A stretch of DNA of 64,000 nt, taken from assembly GCF_018130065.1 (NCBI RefSeq), contig NZ_JAFCME010000022.1, positions 42,156 to 106,155 of the forward strand. The letters are read 5' to 3'. Below are positions 1 through 9,176 of this stretch, piece by piece (the first letter of the stretch is position 1; each line of letters opens with the position of its first letter). The notes below the pieces were generated by a model that searched no databases, was not told where the DNA came from, and saw only the letters and a list, made by a program, of their open reading frames with translations. Position numbers and translations under genes: made by a program. This DNA comes from Bradyrhizobium sp. AUGA SZCCT0158 (GTDB lineage: Bacteria; Pseudomonadota; Alphaproteobacteria; Rhizobiales; Xanthobacteraceae).

Positions 1-306
1 GCCGTTCACCACGGTGTAGCGATAGGGCGTTGCCGCATAGGTCTGCGGCACGTCGTAATAGGTGATGCCGGCTTCCGGCAGCACACCGCCCACGGTCACG
101 CGATCCGGAATGGTGAAAGTCGGCACGCGCTCACGCACGACATATTCCCGGAACGCCGGGCGTTGGTTGACGGAGATGCCCTCATGTTCGCCGATCACCA
201 CGGTGCCGCCGCCACCGACACCCACGGTGCCGCTCTGCGCCTGTGCTGCGATCGGTGCAGCCATCACGCCGGCGATAGCTGCGATGGCAAGTAGTCTATT
301 CTGCAT
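1..306 (-). CDS. DUF1236-type secreted protein (3' end outside window)
   Basis: The reading frame begins at an ATG at 304-306, preceded on the minus strand by a strong GAGGGAG ribosome site, and runs open through position 1, so the C-terminus lies outside the window. Residues 1-22 form a clear Sec signal peptide (MQNRLLAIAAIAGVMAAPIA, then an AQA cleavage site), so the product is exported. The mature part starts with a Gly/Val-rich stretch and then has the VNQRPAFREYVVRERVPTF and LPEAGITYYDVP type segments that I recognise from DUF1236 proteins of Rhizobiales. The function of the family is unknown; a periplasmic or envelope location is inferred from the signal. Confidence 0.75.
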   Translation of the reverse strand, partial: MQNRLLAIAAIAGVMAAPIAAQAQSGTVGVGGGGTVVIGEHEGISVNQRPAFREYVVRERVPTFTIPDRVTVGGVLPEAGITYYDVPQTYAATPYRYTVVNG

Positions 307-540
307 AGTGTACTCCCTCGTGCAGAAGAACGCCGGCTAGCCAGCGTACAATCCGGGGCCAATTCATCCCGCGCGGCATAGTTCCGGAAAAACGACTGCC
401 TCAAACGCGGCAATTTCGGGCAATTTTTGCGAACGCCGGAACCCATTGACGCGACAGGCGTCTCCTATTCCGGAACCGCGCCAGCGGTTAAGTTGCCGCC
501 CTCGATTCGAGCTTCCCCTCATCATCCGGAGAAATTTCAA

Positions 541-696
541 ATGACCATCACCGCCGCGCATATTTCCCCGATCGTCGCCCTGATTGCGGGAATCCTGATC
601 CTGATCATGCCGCGGTTCCTGAATTTCATCGTCGCGATTTACCTGATCATCGTCGGTCTGGCCGGGCTCGGCGTGTTCAAGATGCTGCGCTTCTAG
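541..696 (+). CDS. DUF3096-type small membrane protein
   Basis: A 51-residue protein made almost entirely of hydrophobic sequence: two predicted membrane helices (about residues 8-24 and 26-46) joined by a Pro-Arg turn (IMPRFLNF) and a short basic tail. The ATG at 541 is preceded by CCGGAG at a proper distance, which decides this start over an upstream in-frame ATG at 427 that would add 38 non-hydrophobic residues. It matches the small DUF3096 membrane proteins common in alphaproteobacteria. Function unknown. It stands alone, 91 bases before ppdK on the same strand. Confidence 0.8.
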   Translation: MTITAAHISPIVALIAGILILIMPRFLNFIVAIYLIIVGLAGLGVFKMLRF

Positions 697-787
697 TCAG
701 GCAAGCGGGGTTTCGCGGCTTGCGCGGAACCCCTCAAAGTGGTGTAAGGCGCGCATCTTCTCCTCTCTTTTCGGATTGTCATCTGCC

Positions 788-3736
788 ATGGCCAAAGCGG
801 TTGCGAAGTCCAAGAAAAACCTTGTGAAAATCGTAGCGAAATCAAAGTCATCGGCGCCGGGCAAAGCCGCGCCGGCGGCCTCGGCGCGCAAGACGCTAAC
901 GAAGGCTCCGGCACCGAAGGCAGTTGCGAAGCCGGCACCCAAGGCGGTTACGAAGCCAGTTGCCAAGGCAGCTGCCAAAGTAGTTGCGAAGGCTCCGAAC
1001 AAGCCTGCCAGCAAGACGGCGAAGAAGGTGAGCAAGCCGGCCGTCGAAGCGGTAAAATCCGGCAAGTGGGTCTACACGTTTGGCGACGGCAAGGCCGAGG
1101 GCAAAGCCGGCTTGCGCGATCTGCTCGGCGGCAAGGGCGCCAATCTCGCCGAAATGGCCAATCTCGGCCTGCCGGTGCCTCCAGGCTTCACGATTCCAAC
1201 TTCGGTCTGCACTTATTTTTACGCCCACGACAAATCCTATCCGGCTGCGCTGAAGACTCAGGTCGAGAAGGCGCTGGAGCATGTCGGCAAGCTCGCCGGC
1301 AAGTCGTTCGGCGATCCCAAAAATCCGCTGTTGGTGTCCGTGCGCTCCGGCGGCCGCGCGTCGATGCCGGGCATGATGGATACCGTGCTCAATCTCGGCC
1401 TCAACGATGAGACCGTCGAAGCGCTCGCCGAATTGTCCGGCGACCGCCGCTTTGCCTATGACAGCTATCGGCGTTTCATCACGATGTATTCGGATGTCGT
1501 GCTCGGCTTCGAGCATCATCATTTCGAGGACATCCTCGACACCTTCAAGGACGGCCAGGGCTACACGCTCGACACCGATCTGACCGGCGACGACTGGGTA
1601 GAGCTGGTCGGCCGTTACAAGGATGCGGTGGCGCGCGAGACCGGCGCGGACTTCCCGCAGGATCCGCACGCGCAATTGTGGGGCGCGATCGGTGCGGTGT
1701 TCTCGTCCTGGATGAACGCGCGCGCGGTGACCTACCGCCGCCTGCACGACATCCCGGAATCCTGGGGCACCGCTGTCAACATTCAGGCCATGGTGTTCGG
1801 CAATATGGGCGAGACCTCGGCGACCGGCGTCGCGTTCACGCGCAATCCCTCGACCGGCGAGAGCAAGCTGTACGGCGAATTCCTGATCAACGCGCAGGGC
1901 GAAGACGTGGTGGCGGGTATCCGCACGCCGCAGGACATCACCGAATTTGCGCGCCAGGAATCCGGCTCCGACAAGGCGTCGATGGAAACCGCGATGCCCG
2001 ACGCGTTCAAGGAACTGACGCGGATCTACACGCTGCTGGAAAAGCACTACCGCGACATGCAGGACATGGAGTTCACGGTCGAGCAGGGCAAATTGTGGAT
2101 GCTGCAGACCCGCGGCGGCAAGCGCACTGCCAAGGCGGCGCTGCGGATTGCGGTCGAGCTTGCCAATGAAGGACTGATCTCGAAAAAGGACGCGGTGATG
2201 CGGATCGATCCCGCCTCGCTCGACCAGTTGCTGCATCCGACCATCGATCCCGCCGCCAAGCGCGACGTCATCGCGACCGGCCTGCCGGCTTCGCCGGGCG
2301 CCGCCTCCGGCGAAATCGTGTTCTCGTCCGATGAAGCTGCGAAACTGCAGGCCGATGGCCGCAAGGTCATTCTGGTGCGGGTCGAGACCAGCCCGGAGGA
2401 CATTCACGGCATGCATGCCGCCGAGGGCATTCTCACCACCCGTGGCGGCATGACCTCGCACGCCGCCGTGGTCGCGCGCGGCATGGGCAAGCCCTGCGTC
2501 TCCGGCTGCGGCACCATCCGCGTCGATTACGGCCGCGGTACCATGAGCATCGGCACCCGCACCTTCAAGACCGGCGACGTCATCACCATCGACGGGTCGG
2601 TCGGCCAGGTGCTGGCCGGACGGATGCCGATGATCGAGCCGAAACTGTCGGGCGAATTCGGCACGCTGATGGGCTGGGCCGACGCCGTTCGCAAGCTCGG
2701 CGTTCGCGTCAACGCCGATACGCCGGAAGACGCGCGCACCGCGATCAAGTTCGGCGGCGAGGGCATCGGCCTTTGCCGTACCGAGCACATGTTCTTCGAG
2801 GAAACCCGCATCCGTACCGTGCGGGAGATGATCCTTTCCGAGGACGAACAGTCACGCCGCGCGGCGCTGTCGAAGCTGCTGCCGATGCAGCGCGCGGACT
2901 TCGTCGAGCTGTTCGAGATCATGAAGGGGCTTCCCGTCACGATCCGTCTGCTCGATCCGCCGCTGCACGAGTTCCTGCCGCACACCCAGGCCGAGATCGA
3001 GGAAGTCGCGCGTGCGATGAACACCGATCCGCGCAAGCTCGCGGACCGTGCCAGGGATCTTGCCGAGTTCAACCCGATGCTGGGCTTCCGCGGTTGCCGT
3101 CTTGCGATCGCCTATCCTGAAATCGCCGAGATGCAGGCGCGCGCGATCTTCGAAGCCGCGGTCGAGGCCGAGAAGCGCACCAGCAAGGCCGTCGGCCTCG
3201 AAGTGATGGTGCCGCTGATCGCGACCAAGGCCGAGTTCGACCTGGTCAAGGCGCGGATCGACGCCACCGCGCAGTCGGTGATGAAGGAGACCGGCAAGAA
3301 ACTGGTCTATCAGGTCGGCACCATGATCGAGTTGCCGCGCGCGTGCCTGATGGCCGGCGACGTGGCGCAGACCGCCGAGTTCTTCTCCTTCGGCACCAAC
3401 GATTTGACGCAGACCACCTACGGCATCAGCCGCGACGACGCGGCGAGCTTCCTTGGCACCTATGTGGCGAAGGGCATCCTCGAGATCGATCCGTTCATCT
3501 CGGTCGACCGCGATGGCGTCGGTGAACTCGTCAAGATCGGCGTCGCGCGCGGCCGCAAGACGCGGCCCGATCTCAAGGTCGGGATTTGCGGCGAGCATGG
3601 TGGCGATCCCGCCTCGGTGGCGTTCTGCCACGAGATCGGCCTCGACTACGTCTCGTGCTCGCCCTATCGCGTGCCGATCGCGCGGCTCGCCGCGGCGCAA
3701 GCGGCGCTCGGCAAGACGGTCGCCAGCCAGGCGTAG
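788..3736 (+). CDS. ppdK: Pyruvate, phosphate dikinase with basic N-terminal extension
   Basis: Interconverts pyruvate + ATP + Pi and phosphoenolpyruvate + AMP + PPi. The recognisable enzyme starts at about residue 93 (KWVYTFGDG) and is collinear with PPDK: an N-terminal nucleotide-binding domain with GGKGANLAEM and SVRSGGRASMPGMMDT, the swivelling phosphohistidine domain with GGMTSHAAVVARG (phospho-His at about residue 558), and the C-terminal PEP/pyruvate barrel ending in CGEHGGDP and YVSCSPYRVPIARLA (catalytic Cys about 957). At 982 residues it is about 90 longer than usual; the extra N-terminal part is almost pure Lys/Ala/Pro/Val. I chose ATG 788; an in-frame TTG at 776 would add four residues. 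No convincing ribosome site precedes either start. Confidence 0.95.
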   Translation: MAKAVAKSKKNLVKIVAKSKSSAPGKAAPAASARKTLTKAPAPKAVAKPAPKAVTKPVAKAAAKVVAKAPNKPASKTAKKVSKPAVEAVKSGKWVYTFGDGKAEGKAGLRDLLGGKGANLAEMANLGLPVPPGFTIPTSVCTYFYAHDKSYPAALKTQVEKALEHVGKLAGKSFGDPKNPLLVSVRSGGRASMPGMMDTVLNLGLNDETVEALAELSGDRRFAYDSYRRFITMYSDVVLGFEHHHFEDILDTFKDGQGYTLDTDLTGDDWVELVGRYKDAVARETGADFPQDPHAQLWGAIGAVFSSWMNARAVTYRRLHDIPESWGTAVNIQAMVFGNMGETSATGVAFTRNPSTGESKLYGEFLINAQGEDVVAGIRTPQDITEFARQESGSDKASMETAMPDAFKELTRIYTLLEKHYRDMQDMEFTVEQGKLWMLQTRGGKRTAKAALRIAVELANEGLISKKDAVMRIDPASLDQLLHPTIDPAAKRDVIATGLPASPGAASGEIVFSSDEAAKLQADGRKVILVRVETSPEDIHGMHAAEGILTTRGGMTSHAAVVARGMGKPCVSGCGTIRVDYGRGTMSIGTRTFKTGDVITIDGSVGQVLAGRMPMIEPKLSGEFGTLMGWADAVRKLGVRVNADTPEDARTAIKFGGEGIGLCRTEHMFFEETRIRTVREMILSEDEQSRRAALSKLLPMQRADFVELFEIMKGLPVTIRLLDPPLHEFLPHTQAEIEEVARAMNTDPRKLADRARDLAEFNPMLGFRGCRLAIAYPEIAEMQARAIFEAAVEAEKRTSKAVGLEVMVPLIATKAEFDLVKARIDATAQSVMKETGKKLVYQVGTMIELPRACLMAGDVAQTAEFFSFGTNDLTQTTYGISRDDAASFLGTYVAKGILEIDPFISVDRDGVGELVKIGVARGRKTRPDLKVGICGEHGGDPASVAFCHEIGLDYVSCSPYRVPIARLAAAQAALGKTVASQA

Positions 3737-3770
3737 TTTTTACTCAACGCTGAGAATTAACAGAGACGTC

Positions 3771-3905
3771 GTCATGCCCGGGCTTGTCCCGGCATGAACG
3801 TTTTGGGCGCGCGGGCCCTTCGTCATTGCGAGGAGCGCAACGACGAAGCAATCCATCCATCCGTTATGCCGTGCGATGGATTGCTTCGCTTCGCTCGCAA
3901 TGACG
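3771..3905. repeat. Two palindromic intergenic repeats
   Basis: In the 446-base gap between ppdK and the cell-wall hydrolase gene. The first (3773-3796) is a short palindrome, CATGCC...GGCATG around CGGG...CCCG. The second (3821-3905) is a long imperfect palindrome whose ends CGTCATTGCGAG and CTCGCAATGACG and inner parts GAAGCAATCCATC and GATGGATTGCTTC pair with each other. The latter type is a familiar dispersed repeat of Bradyrhizobium-like genomes. I see no gene or other signal in the rest of the gap (3906-4182). Confidence 0.8.
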
Positions 3906-4182
3906 GGGCTTAGGCTGCGATCACCAGCCCCGTAGCAACACGGTGAACCCGCAACAGTTTCTTCATCATCTTCGTTGACGGGATGTTTACCACTTTCATC
4001 GCGCTCCCGTTTACCAAGCTTTCTCAAGCGCCACAGCAAATGCGCGCGAAATCTTGCGTGGTGCACGCAGGCCACGCCGATTAACTCCCCGGCAACCTAA
4101 ATTCGATACCAACAATAAAGATCGAATTGCACGGATGTACTGAGTTCGGTCGTTTTTTGTAAGCGTTGCGTAGAGCGTATCG

Positions 4183-5670
4183 ATGAATGTGTTGCGTAAC
4201 CAGCCGAAGGGCGCGCGGTTTGCGTCCTTCGGTCTCGGTCTTTGCATCTTCGCATTGATGCCGACCGAGATCGGATATCAGGATATCGCGTCACTGCTGG
4301 CCCGGCAGCCGGGCGTGGCCGAACGCTGGCAGAAGCGGGTGTTCTCCACCGCCGGCAATATCCATGTCGCGACCTTCAGCTTCGGCCGTCCAATCGGAAC
4401 CTCTTCGCCGCAGACCGCAACCTTTCGGCTCGCCAACCTCGACAATCAGGGCATCGACATCACCGGCGCAGTGACGCGCAACCCGATCATCGCCCCGCCG
4501 CCGCGTTATCTTGCCGCCGATTTCCCCAAGGTCGATCGCACCATGAAGGGCGATCGCCTTGTCATCGCGCCGTCCGCGCCTGCGGAGGGTTCAATCCCCG
4601 CCGGCAGCGCGCCGGCCATCGAAGATCCTTCGTCTTCAAACGCTTCCGTCAAAGGCCAGAAGACCGCGGCCGCGCCGCCTTCAGGTGGGCCCGCGCCGCT
4701 CGATCCGGAATTGCAGGCCGCGCTGCGCGCGCCGCCGCTGCCGCAATTCGATGTGTCGATGTCACTCGAAGTCAGGCCGCGCGAAGATTTGCCGCTCGAC
4801 GACAAGCCGCTCGGTAAGCCAAAGGACGTCTCGGCAGCACCAGAAGTGGCGCTCGCGCCCGCGCCGCCGCGCGACAATTTCGCCTTCAAGACCTCGAGCC
4901 TGTTTTTTGGCTCTTCCCTCGGCGCGCCCGAAACCATCGAGCGCTGGCGGCCGGGCGAGGAGCCCATCATCATGCTGCCGAGCGCGGTGGTGGCCGATTC
5001 CGACATGAAGATCATGGCCTCGCTGCCGGTCGACGCCGACGGCCCGGTCAAGGCCGGCGAGATGGGCGTCAGCGTCGCGCCGAAGGGCGAGGTCAATTCC
5101 GACAACCAGCGCGCCAAGACCCCGGCTGAGCGGCTCGGCCTGTTCGACGAGAAGTCGCGCGCCAAGTCGGAAAAATGTCTGACCGAAGTTGTCTATTTCG
5201 AAGCCCGCGGCGAAGCGGTGCGGGGCCAGATCGCGGTGGCGCAAGTGGTGTTGAACCGCGCCTTCTCCGGCAAATATCCGGATACGGTGTGTGGCGTGGT
5301 CTACCAGAACAAGCACCGCCATCTGGCCTGCCAGTTCACCTTCGCCTGCGACAACAACAAGGACGTCGTCAAAGAGCCCGACATGTGGGATCGCGCGCAA
5401 CGGATCGCAAAGGCGATGCTGGACGGCCAGCTCTGGCTGCCCGAGGTCGACAAGTCGACGCACTACCATGCCTATTGGGTGCGTCCGTCCTGGGTCAGCG
5501 AGATGAAGAAGATGTACAAGACCGGCGTGCACACCTTCTACCGGCCCCGCAACTGGGGCGACGGCAGCGACGCGCCAAGCTGGGGCACGGCGGCGGAGAC
5601 GGCGCAAATTTCCGCCAAGCTCGCCGAAGCCGCAAAGAGCTCGGCCGAGCAGGCGAGCTTCAGAAGGTAG
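4183..5670 (+). CDS. SleB-family cell wall hydrolase
   Basis: A 495-residue protein with a C-terminal Hydrolase_2 (SleB/CwlJ) domain at about residues 330-465: KCLTEVVYFEARGE carries the predicted catalytic Glu, followed by GQIAVAQVVLNRAFS, CQFTFACDNN, and THYHAYWVRPSW. This family cleaves peptidoglycan; in non-sporulating alphaproteobacteria it is taken to serve in wall remodelling. An N-terminal hydrophobic stretch (about residues 13-26) suggests a signal anchor and an envelope location. Between lie some 300 residues rich in Pro, Ala, Ser and Asp, with low complexity and probably disordered. The start ATG at 4183 has only a weak upstream purine run. Flanked by repeat-filled gaps on both sides, so probably transcribed alone. 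Confidence 0.85.
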   Translation: MNVLRNQPKGARFASFGLGLCIFALMPTEIGYQDIASLLARQPGVAERWQKRVFSTAGNIHVATFSFGRPIGTSSPQTATFRLANLDNQGIDITGAVTRNPIIAPPPRYLAADFPKVDRTMKGDRLVIAPSAPAEGSIPAGSAPAIEDPSSSNASVKGQKTAAAPPSGGPAPLDPELQAALRAPPLPQFDVSMSLEVRPREDLPLDDKPLGKPKDVSAAPEVALAPAPPRDNFAFKTSSLFFGSSLGAPETIERWRPGEEPIIMLPSAVVADSDMKIMASLPVDADGPVKAGEMGVSVAPKGEVNSDNQRAKTPAERLGLFDEKSRAKSEKCLTEVVYFEARGEAVRGQIAVAQVVLNRAFSGKYPDTVCGVVYQNKHRHLACQFTFACDNNKDVVKEPDMWDRAQRIAKAMLDGQLWLPEVDKSTHYHAYWVRPSWVSEMKKMYKTGVHTFYRPRNWGDGSDAPSWGTAAETAQISAKLAEAAKSSAEQASFRR

Positions 5671-5680
5671 GTCTCTCATC

Positions 5681-5826
5681 CGTCGTCCCGGGCTTGACCT
5701 CAGATGCGCAATTGCGCATCGGGGGACCCATACGCTGCGGCCGTGCTGATTGAGACGGTGGTCGACGACTTCCTTAGCTCACAATGTCCTGTGTTTATGG
5801 GTCCCGGCTCAAGGCCGGGACGACGA
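5681..5826. repeat. Paired palindromic repeat with inserted 18-bp palindrome
   Basis: Two inverted copies of a unit whose standard form is CGTCCCGG(C)CTTGAGCCGGGACCCATA face each other at 5681-5733 and 5796-5826, which would fold into a long hairpin. The left copy is interrupted by the perfect palindrome GATGCGCAATTGCGCATC (5703-5720). The same insertion recurs at 13787-13804 but in the opposite arm of that element. The repeat occupies nearly half of the 342-base gap 5671-6012; nothing else is evident there. Confidence 0.8.
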
Positions 5827-6012
5827 GTTATTGCGCGGTTGGCTCCGTGCACCAGCTTGCTCCCCCAAATTGCACTCGACGATTTTGCAGGGCTGCCCTG
5901 CAGTGGAAAAATTTTATCCGCCGCTCTTGGGATTTCCATGCGAATGCATTAACTCCTCCCGGCGCACCCGGCCTGTCCCCTCCGGCCCGGGCGCCAAGCA
6001 TCGAGGAAACGC

Positions 6013-7257
6013 ATGGCTGTCACCGCAGACAATCTTCGCCCGGCCAAAGCCAGCTGGCGGACGCCATTGGTGATCATCATCTGCGGATGCGCGATCGCGC
6101 TGCTCAGTTTCGGGCCGCGATCGAGCCTTGGTTTCTTCATCCAGCCCATGAGCAAGGAGTTTACCTGGGGCCGCGACGTGTTCGGCCTCGCGCTGGCGCT
6201 GCAGAACCTGTTGTGGGGATTGGGCCAGCCGATCGCTGGCGCGATCGCCGACCGCTTCGGCATCCTGCGGGTGATGGTCATCGGCGCGCTGCTGTACGCC
6301 GGCGGACTGCTTTTGATGCGCTACGCTTCGACGCCGGCCTCGCTCGATCTCGGTGCCGGCGTCCTGATCGGCTTTGGACTCTCCGGCTGTTCGTTCAACC
6401 TGGTGCTGTCGGCGTTCAGCAAATTGCTACCGCCGGAGAAGCGTGGCCTGGCGCTCGGCGCCGGCACGGCCGCCGGTTCGTTCGGGCAATTCCTGTTCGC
6501 GCCCTTTGGCGTTGCGTTGATCGATAATTTCGGCTGGCAGCCGGCGCTGACCGTGTTTGCCCTGCTGATGCTGTTGATCGTGCCGCTGTCGCTGGCGATC
6601 GCGACACCGCCCGCAACGTCGTCGAACGTTCCCGCCGCCGACCAGCAATCGTTCAAGACCGCGCTGGCGGAAGCGTTCGGCCACCGCTCCTACGTATTGC
6701 TGGTGCTCGGCTTCTTCACCTGCGGTTTCCAGCTCGCCTTCATCACGGTGCATCTGCCGGCTTATCTGTCCGATCGCGGCGTCTCGGCGCAGACCGGCGG
6801 CTGGGTGGTCGCCGCCATCGGCCTGTTCAACATCATCGGCTCGCTCAGCGTCGGCTGGCTGCAGAACAAATATCCGAAGCGCTACATCCTCTCGATGCTC
6901 TATTTTGCCCGGGCACTGACCATCCTGGCGTTCATTTCATTCCCGATCACCACTTTTTCGGCGATCATGTTCGGCGCTGCCACCGGTCTGACCTGGCTCT
7001 CGACGGTACCGCCGACCTCGGCGCTGGTGGCGATCATGTTCGGCACCCGCTGGTTTGCGACGCTGTATGGTTTTGCCTTCGTCAGCCACCAGGTAGGCGG
7101 TTTCCTTGGAGTATGGCTTGGCGGCATCGTGTTCGAGCAGTTCGGGTCGTATACGCCGCTTTGGTGGCTCTCGATCTTCTTCGGCGTGCTGTCGGCGTTG
7201 ATCAATTTGCCGATCGTGGAACAGCCGGTCGCGCGGGCGGTTGCGCAGCCCGCCTGA
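6013..7257 (+). CDS. MFS transporter
   Basis: A 414-residue major facilitator permease with about 12 membrane helices. The cytoplasmic loop 2-3 motif is visible as GQPIAGAIADRFGILRV, and the protein splits into two six-helix halves around a polar loop at about residues 197-215. The N-terminal FGPRSSLGFFIQPMSKEFTWGRDVF and the C-terminal GGFLGVWLGGIVFEQFGSY resemble the oxalate/monocarboxylate (OFA-like) branch, but the substrate cannot be told. The start at 6013 has a good site, CGAGGAAACGC. The reductase gene begins 42 bases downstream on the same strand, so the two may be cotranscribed. Confidence 0.85.
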   Translation: MAVTADNLRPAKASWRTPLVIIICGCAIALLSFGPRSSLGFFIQPMSKEFTWGRDVFGLALALQNLLWGLGQPIAGAIADRFGILRVMVIGALLYAGGLLLMRYASTPASLDLGAGVLIGFGLSGCSFNLVLSAFSKLLPPEKRGLALGAGTAAGSFGQFLFAPFGVALIDNFGWQPALTVFALLMLLIVPLSLAIATPPATSSNVPAADQQSFKTALAEAFGHRSYVLLVLGFFTCGFQLAFITVHLPAYLSDRGVSAQTGGWVVAAIGLFNIIGSLSVGWLQNKYPKRYILSMLYFARALTILAFISFPITTFSAIMFGAATGLTWLSTVPPTSALVAIMFGTRWFATLYGFAFVSHQVGGFLGVWLGGIVFEQFGSYTPLWWLSIFFGVLSALINLPIVEQPVARAVAQPA

Positions 7258-7299
7258 TCCGGTAAAAACCCCGGACATACAAAGTTCGGGAGAGTTGCC

Positions 7300-8286
7300 G
7301 TGGGAACATTCAAGGCCATCAGGATCGACAAGGCGGAAAAGGGTACCACATCAGCGCTGACGCAGTTCGACGAAGCCGAATTGATGGAAGGCGACGTCAC
7401 CGTCCGCGTCGAATGGTCGACTCTGAACTACAAGGACGGCCTGGCTCTCACAGGCAAGGCCCCGGTGGTGCGGCGCTTCCCGATGATCGCCGGCATCGAC
7501 TTCGCAGGCGTCGTCGAACAATCCACCCATCCGCAGTGGAAGGCCGGCGACAGGGTGGTCTGCAACGGCTGGGGCATGGGCGAGACCCATCTCGGCAGCT
7601 ACGCCGAGAAGGCCCGCGTCAAGGGCGACTGGCTGGTGCGGCTGCCCGACAACCTCTCGACCCGCGACGCGATGGCGATCGGCACCGCCGGCTACACGGC
7701 GATGCTGTCGGTGCTGGCGCTGGAGAAGCACGGCCTGGCGCCCAAAAGCGGCCCCGTCGTCGTGACAGGAGCTGCGGGCGGGGTCGGTTCGGTCGCGACC
7801 GCTGTGCTGTCGAAACTCGGCTATCACGTCATCGCTTCCACCGGGCGGGTGTCGGAAACCGATTATTTGAAAGGTCTCGGCGCCGCCGAGGTGATCGACC
7901 GCAACGAATTGTCAGGCCCGGCAAAGCCGCTGGCCAAGGAGCGCTGGGCCGGCGGCATCGACAGCGTCGGGTCGACCACGCTCGCCAACCTGCTCTCGAT
8001 GACCAGATATGGCGGCGCTATCGCCGCCTGCGGCCTTGCGGCGGGCATGGACCTGCCCTCTTCGGTGGCGCCGTTCATTTTGCGCGGAGTGTGCCTTCTC
8101 GGCATCGATTCGGTGATGTGCCCGATCGAGCAGCGCAAGCTTGCCTGGAGCCGCCTTGCCAGCGATTTGGATCACGGCAAACTAGCTGATATTACTCATG
8201 AAATTGGCCTGGACCAAGTCATCGGCGCCGGTGCCAAAATCCTCGCGGGCGAGGTCCGCGGTCGAATCGTGGTAAAAATTCTCTAA
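7300..8286 (+). CDS. acuI: AcuI/YhdH-type NADPH-dependent acryloyl-CoA reductase family protein
   Basis: A 328-residue zinc-independent medium-chain dehydrogenase/reductase. The family pattern is clear: TLNYKDGLALTGKAPVVRRFP near the N-terminus, AGIDFAGVV, the nucleotide-binding VVTGAAGGVGSVA at about residues 150-162, and LGIDSVMCP. AcuI enzymes reduce acryloyl-CoA to propionyl-CoA with NADPH and protect against this toxic electrophile; homologues labelled YhdH are similar. Start is GTG at 7300 after a GGGAGAG site. It follows the MFS gene by 42 bases. The exact substrate is inferred from family membership only. Confidence 0.85.
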   Translation: MGTFKAIRIDKAEKGTTSALTQFDEAELMEGDVTVRVEWSTLNYKDGLALTGKAPVVRRFPMIAGIDFAGVVEQSTHPQWKAGDRVVCNGWGMGETHLGSYAEKARVKGDWLVRLPDNLSTRDAMAIGTAGYTAMLSVLALEKHGLAPKSGPVVVTGAAGGVGSVATAVLSKLGYHVIASTGRVSETDYLKGLGAAEVIDRNELSGPAKPLAKERWAGGIDSVGSTTLANLLSMTRYGGAIAACGLAAGMDLPSSVAPFILRGVCLLGIDSVMCPIEQRKLAWSRLASDLDHGKLADITHEIGLDQVIGAGAKILAGEVRGRIVVKIL

Positions 8287-8362
8287 CGGCGTTCAGACTT
8301 TACCAACCATGCTGCTCCAATGTTGCCACGGTTCGTATGGTAAGCAGCGGGTAAAGAGGCCT

Positions 8363-8395
8363 GCATGATCCGGAAAACGGGATACCGGTTTTCCG
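8363..8395. repeat. Short dispersed repeat (CATGATCCGGAAAA type)
   Basis: The segment beginning GCATGATCCGGAAAA and ending ACCGGTTTTCCG contains the imperfect inverted pair CCGGAAAAC / ACCGGTTTTCCG and shares its core GGATACCGGTT with the repeats at 9412-9444 and 19151-19183. It lies in the gap before the next secreted-protein gene. I regard it as one variant of a dispersed Bradyrhizobium-type repeat family. Confidence 0.6.
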
Positions 8396-8450
8396 CGGAG
8401 GTCATGTCTAGCAAGGCGGGTGCCCGCGCTCAGTAGGGTGGAGTTGCTGC

Positions 8451-9038
8451 ATGCTTGCGCGTTTGGTGTTGGGGGCCGTCACGGCCACGTCGATGGTGGT
8501 GCCGGCGCTGGCCGGGATGATGAATGCCGATGAAGCCCGTAAGTTTGTGAGCGGCAAGGTTTTCGCCTTCACCTGTTTCGACGGCACCCGCGGCGCGGGC
8601 CGCGTGCTCGACGATCTCGGGGCGGCCGGATCCATTCAATTCAGCGGCGCGGGGCCGACCCGCCATGTGCGTCTGCCCGGCAACACGCTGCAGATCCGCG
8701 GCCAGGCGGTTTGCGCTTCCATCAAGGGTCTTCCGTTCGAGCCGTGCTTCAATCTCGACAAGCGCGATGACCGCTCCTTCCGGGGATCGGTGTCGGGCAT
8801 GGGCTTCGCCTATTGCGATTTCCGCCACCAGGGCGCGCAGCAGATGCTGATGGCCCGCTCGGTGGCGCGGCCGCGTTCGCTGCATGCGCCGGCGCAGACC
8901 CGCTCGGCCGACGCCTCCCGCACGGAGGTCTCGGCTCGCGTCGAAACGCCGGCGGTTGAGGCCGCGAAGCTTGAGCCGGTGAAGGCCGAGCCGGCGAAGG
9001 CCGAAAGCGCGCCGGAGCTGCGCCGTTCCACCGAGTGA
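8451..9038 (+). CDS. Hypothetical exported protein with Cys-containing core domain
   Basis: A 195-residue protein starting at an ATG preceded by GGTGGAG at seven bases. Residues 1-21 look like a Sec signal peptide (hydrophobic core LARLVLGAVTATSMVVPALA). The mature N-terminal part, about residues 22-135, has three or four cysteines (FTCFDG, AVCASIKG, EPCFNL, AYCDFRH), which could form disulfides in the periplasm. The C-terminal 60 residues are Ala/Glu/Pro/Lys-rich repeats (VEAAKLEPVKAEPAKAES) and are probably disordered. I do not recognise a characterised family; similar proteins occur as conserved hypotheticals in related genomes. Confidence 0.7.
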   Translation: MLARLVLGAVTATSMVVPALAGMMNADEARKFVSGKVFAFTCFDGTRGAGRVLDDLGAAGSIQFSGAGPTRHVRLPGNTLQIRGQAVCASIKGLPFEPCFNLDKRDDRSFRGSVSGMGFAYCDFRHQGAQQMLMARSVARPRSLHAPAQTRSADASRTEVSARVETPAVEAAKLEPVKAEPAKAESAPELRRSTE

Positions 9039-9176
9039 TATCAGGCGAAATGAAGCCCAAAGTTGGGAAAGTGTGCCCGTAGTCATACGGGCTGGCGTTT
9101 TCACGTCTTGGTAGCGAGTCTAGCCCACCGTGACGGCCAATGACGGCCTGGGGGCGGCTCATACGTGAGATCAACT

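Noticed and set aside
896..2788. 630-residue open frame on the minus strand across ppdK
   Set aside because: It is the antisense shadow of a highly conserved gene; its product is Arg/His/Ala-rich with no motifs, as expected in high-G+C DNA.
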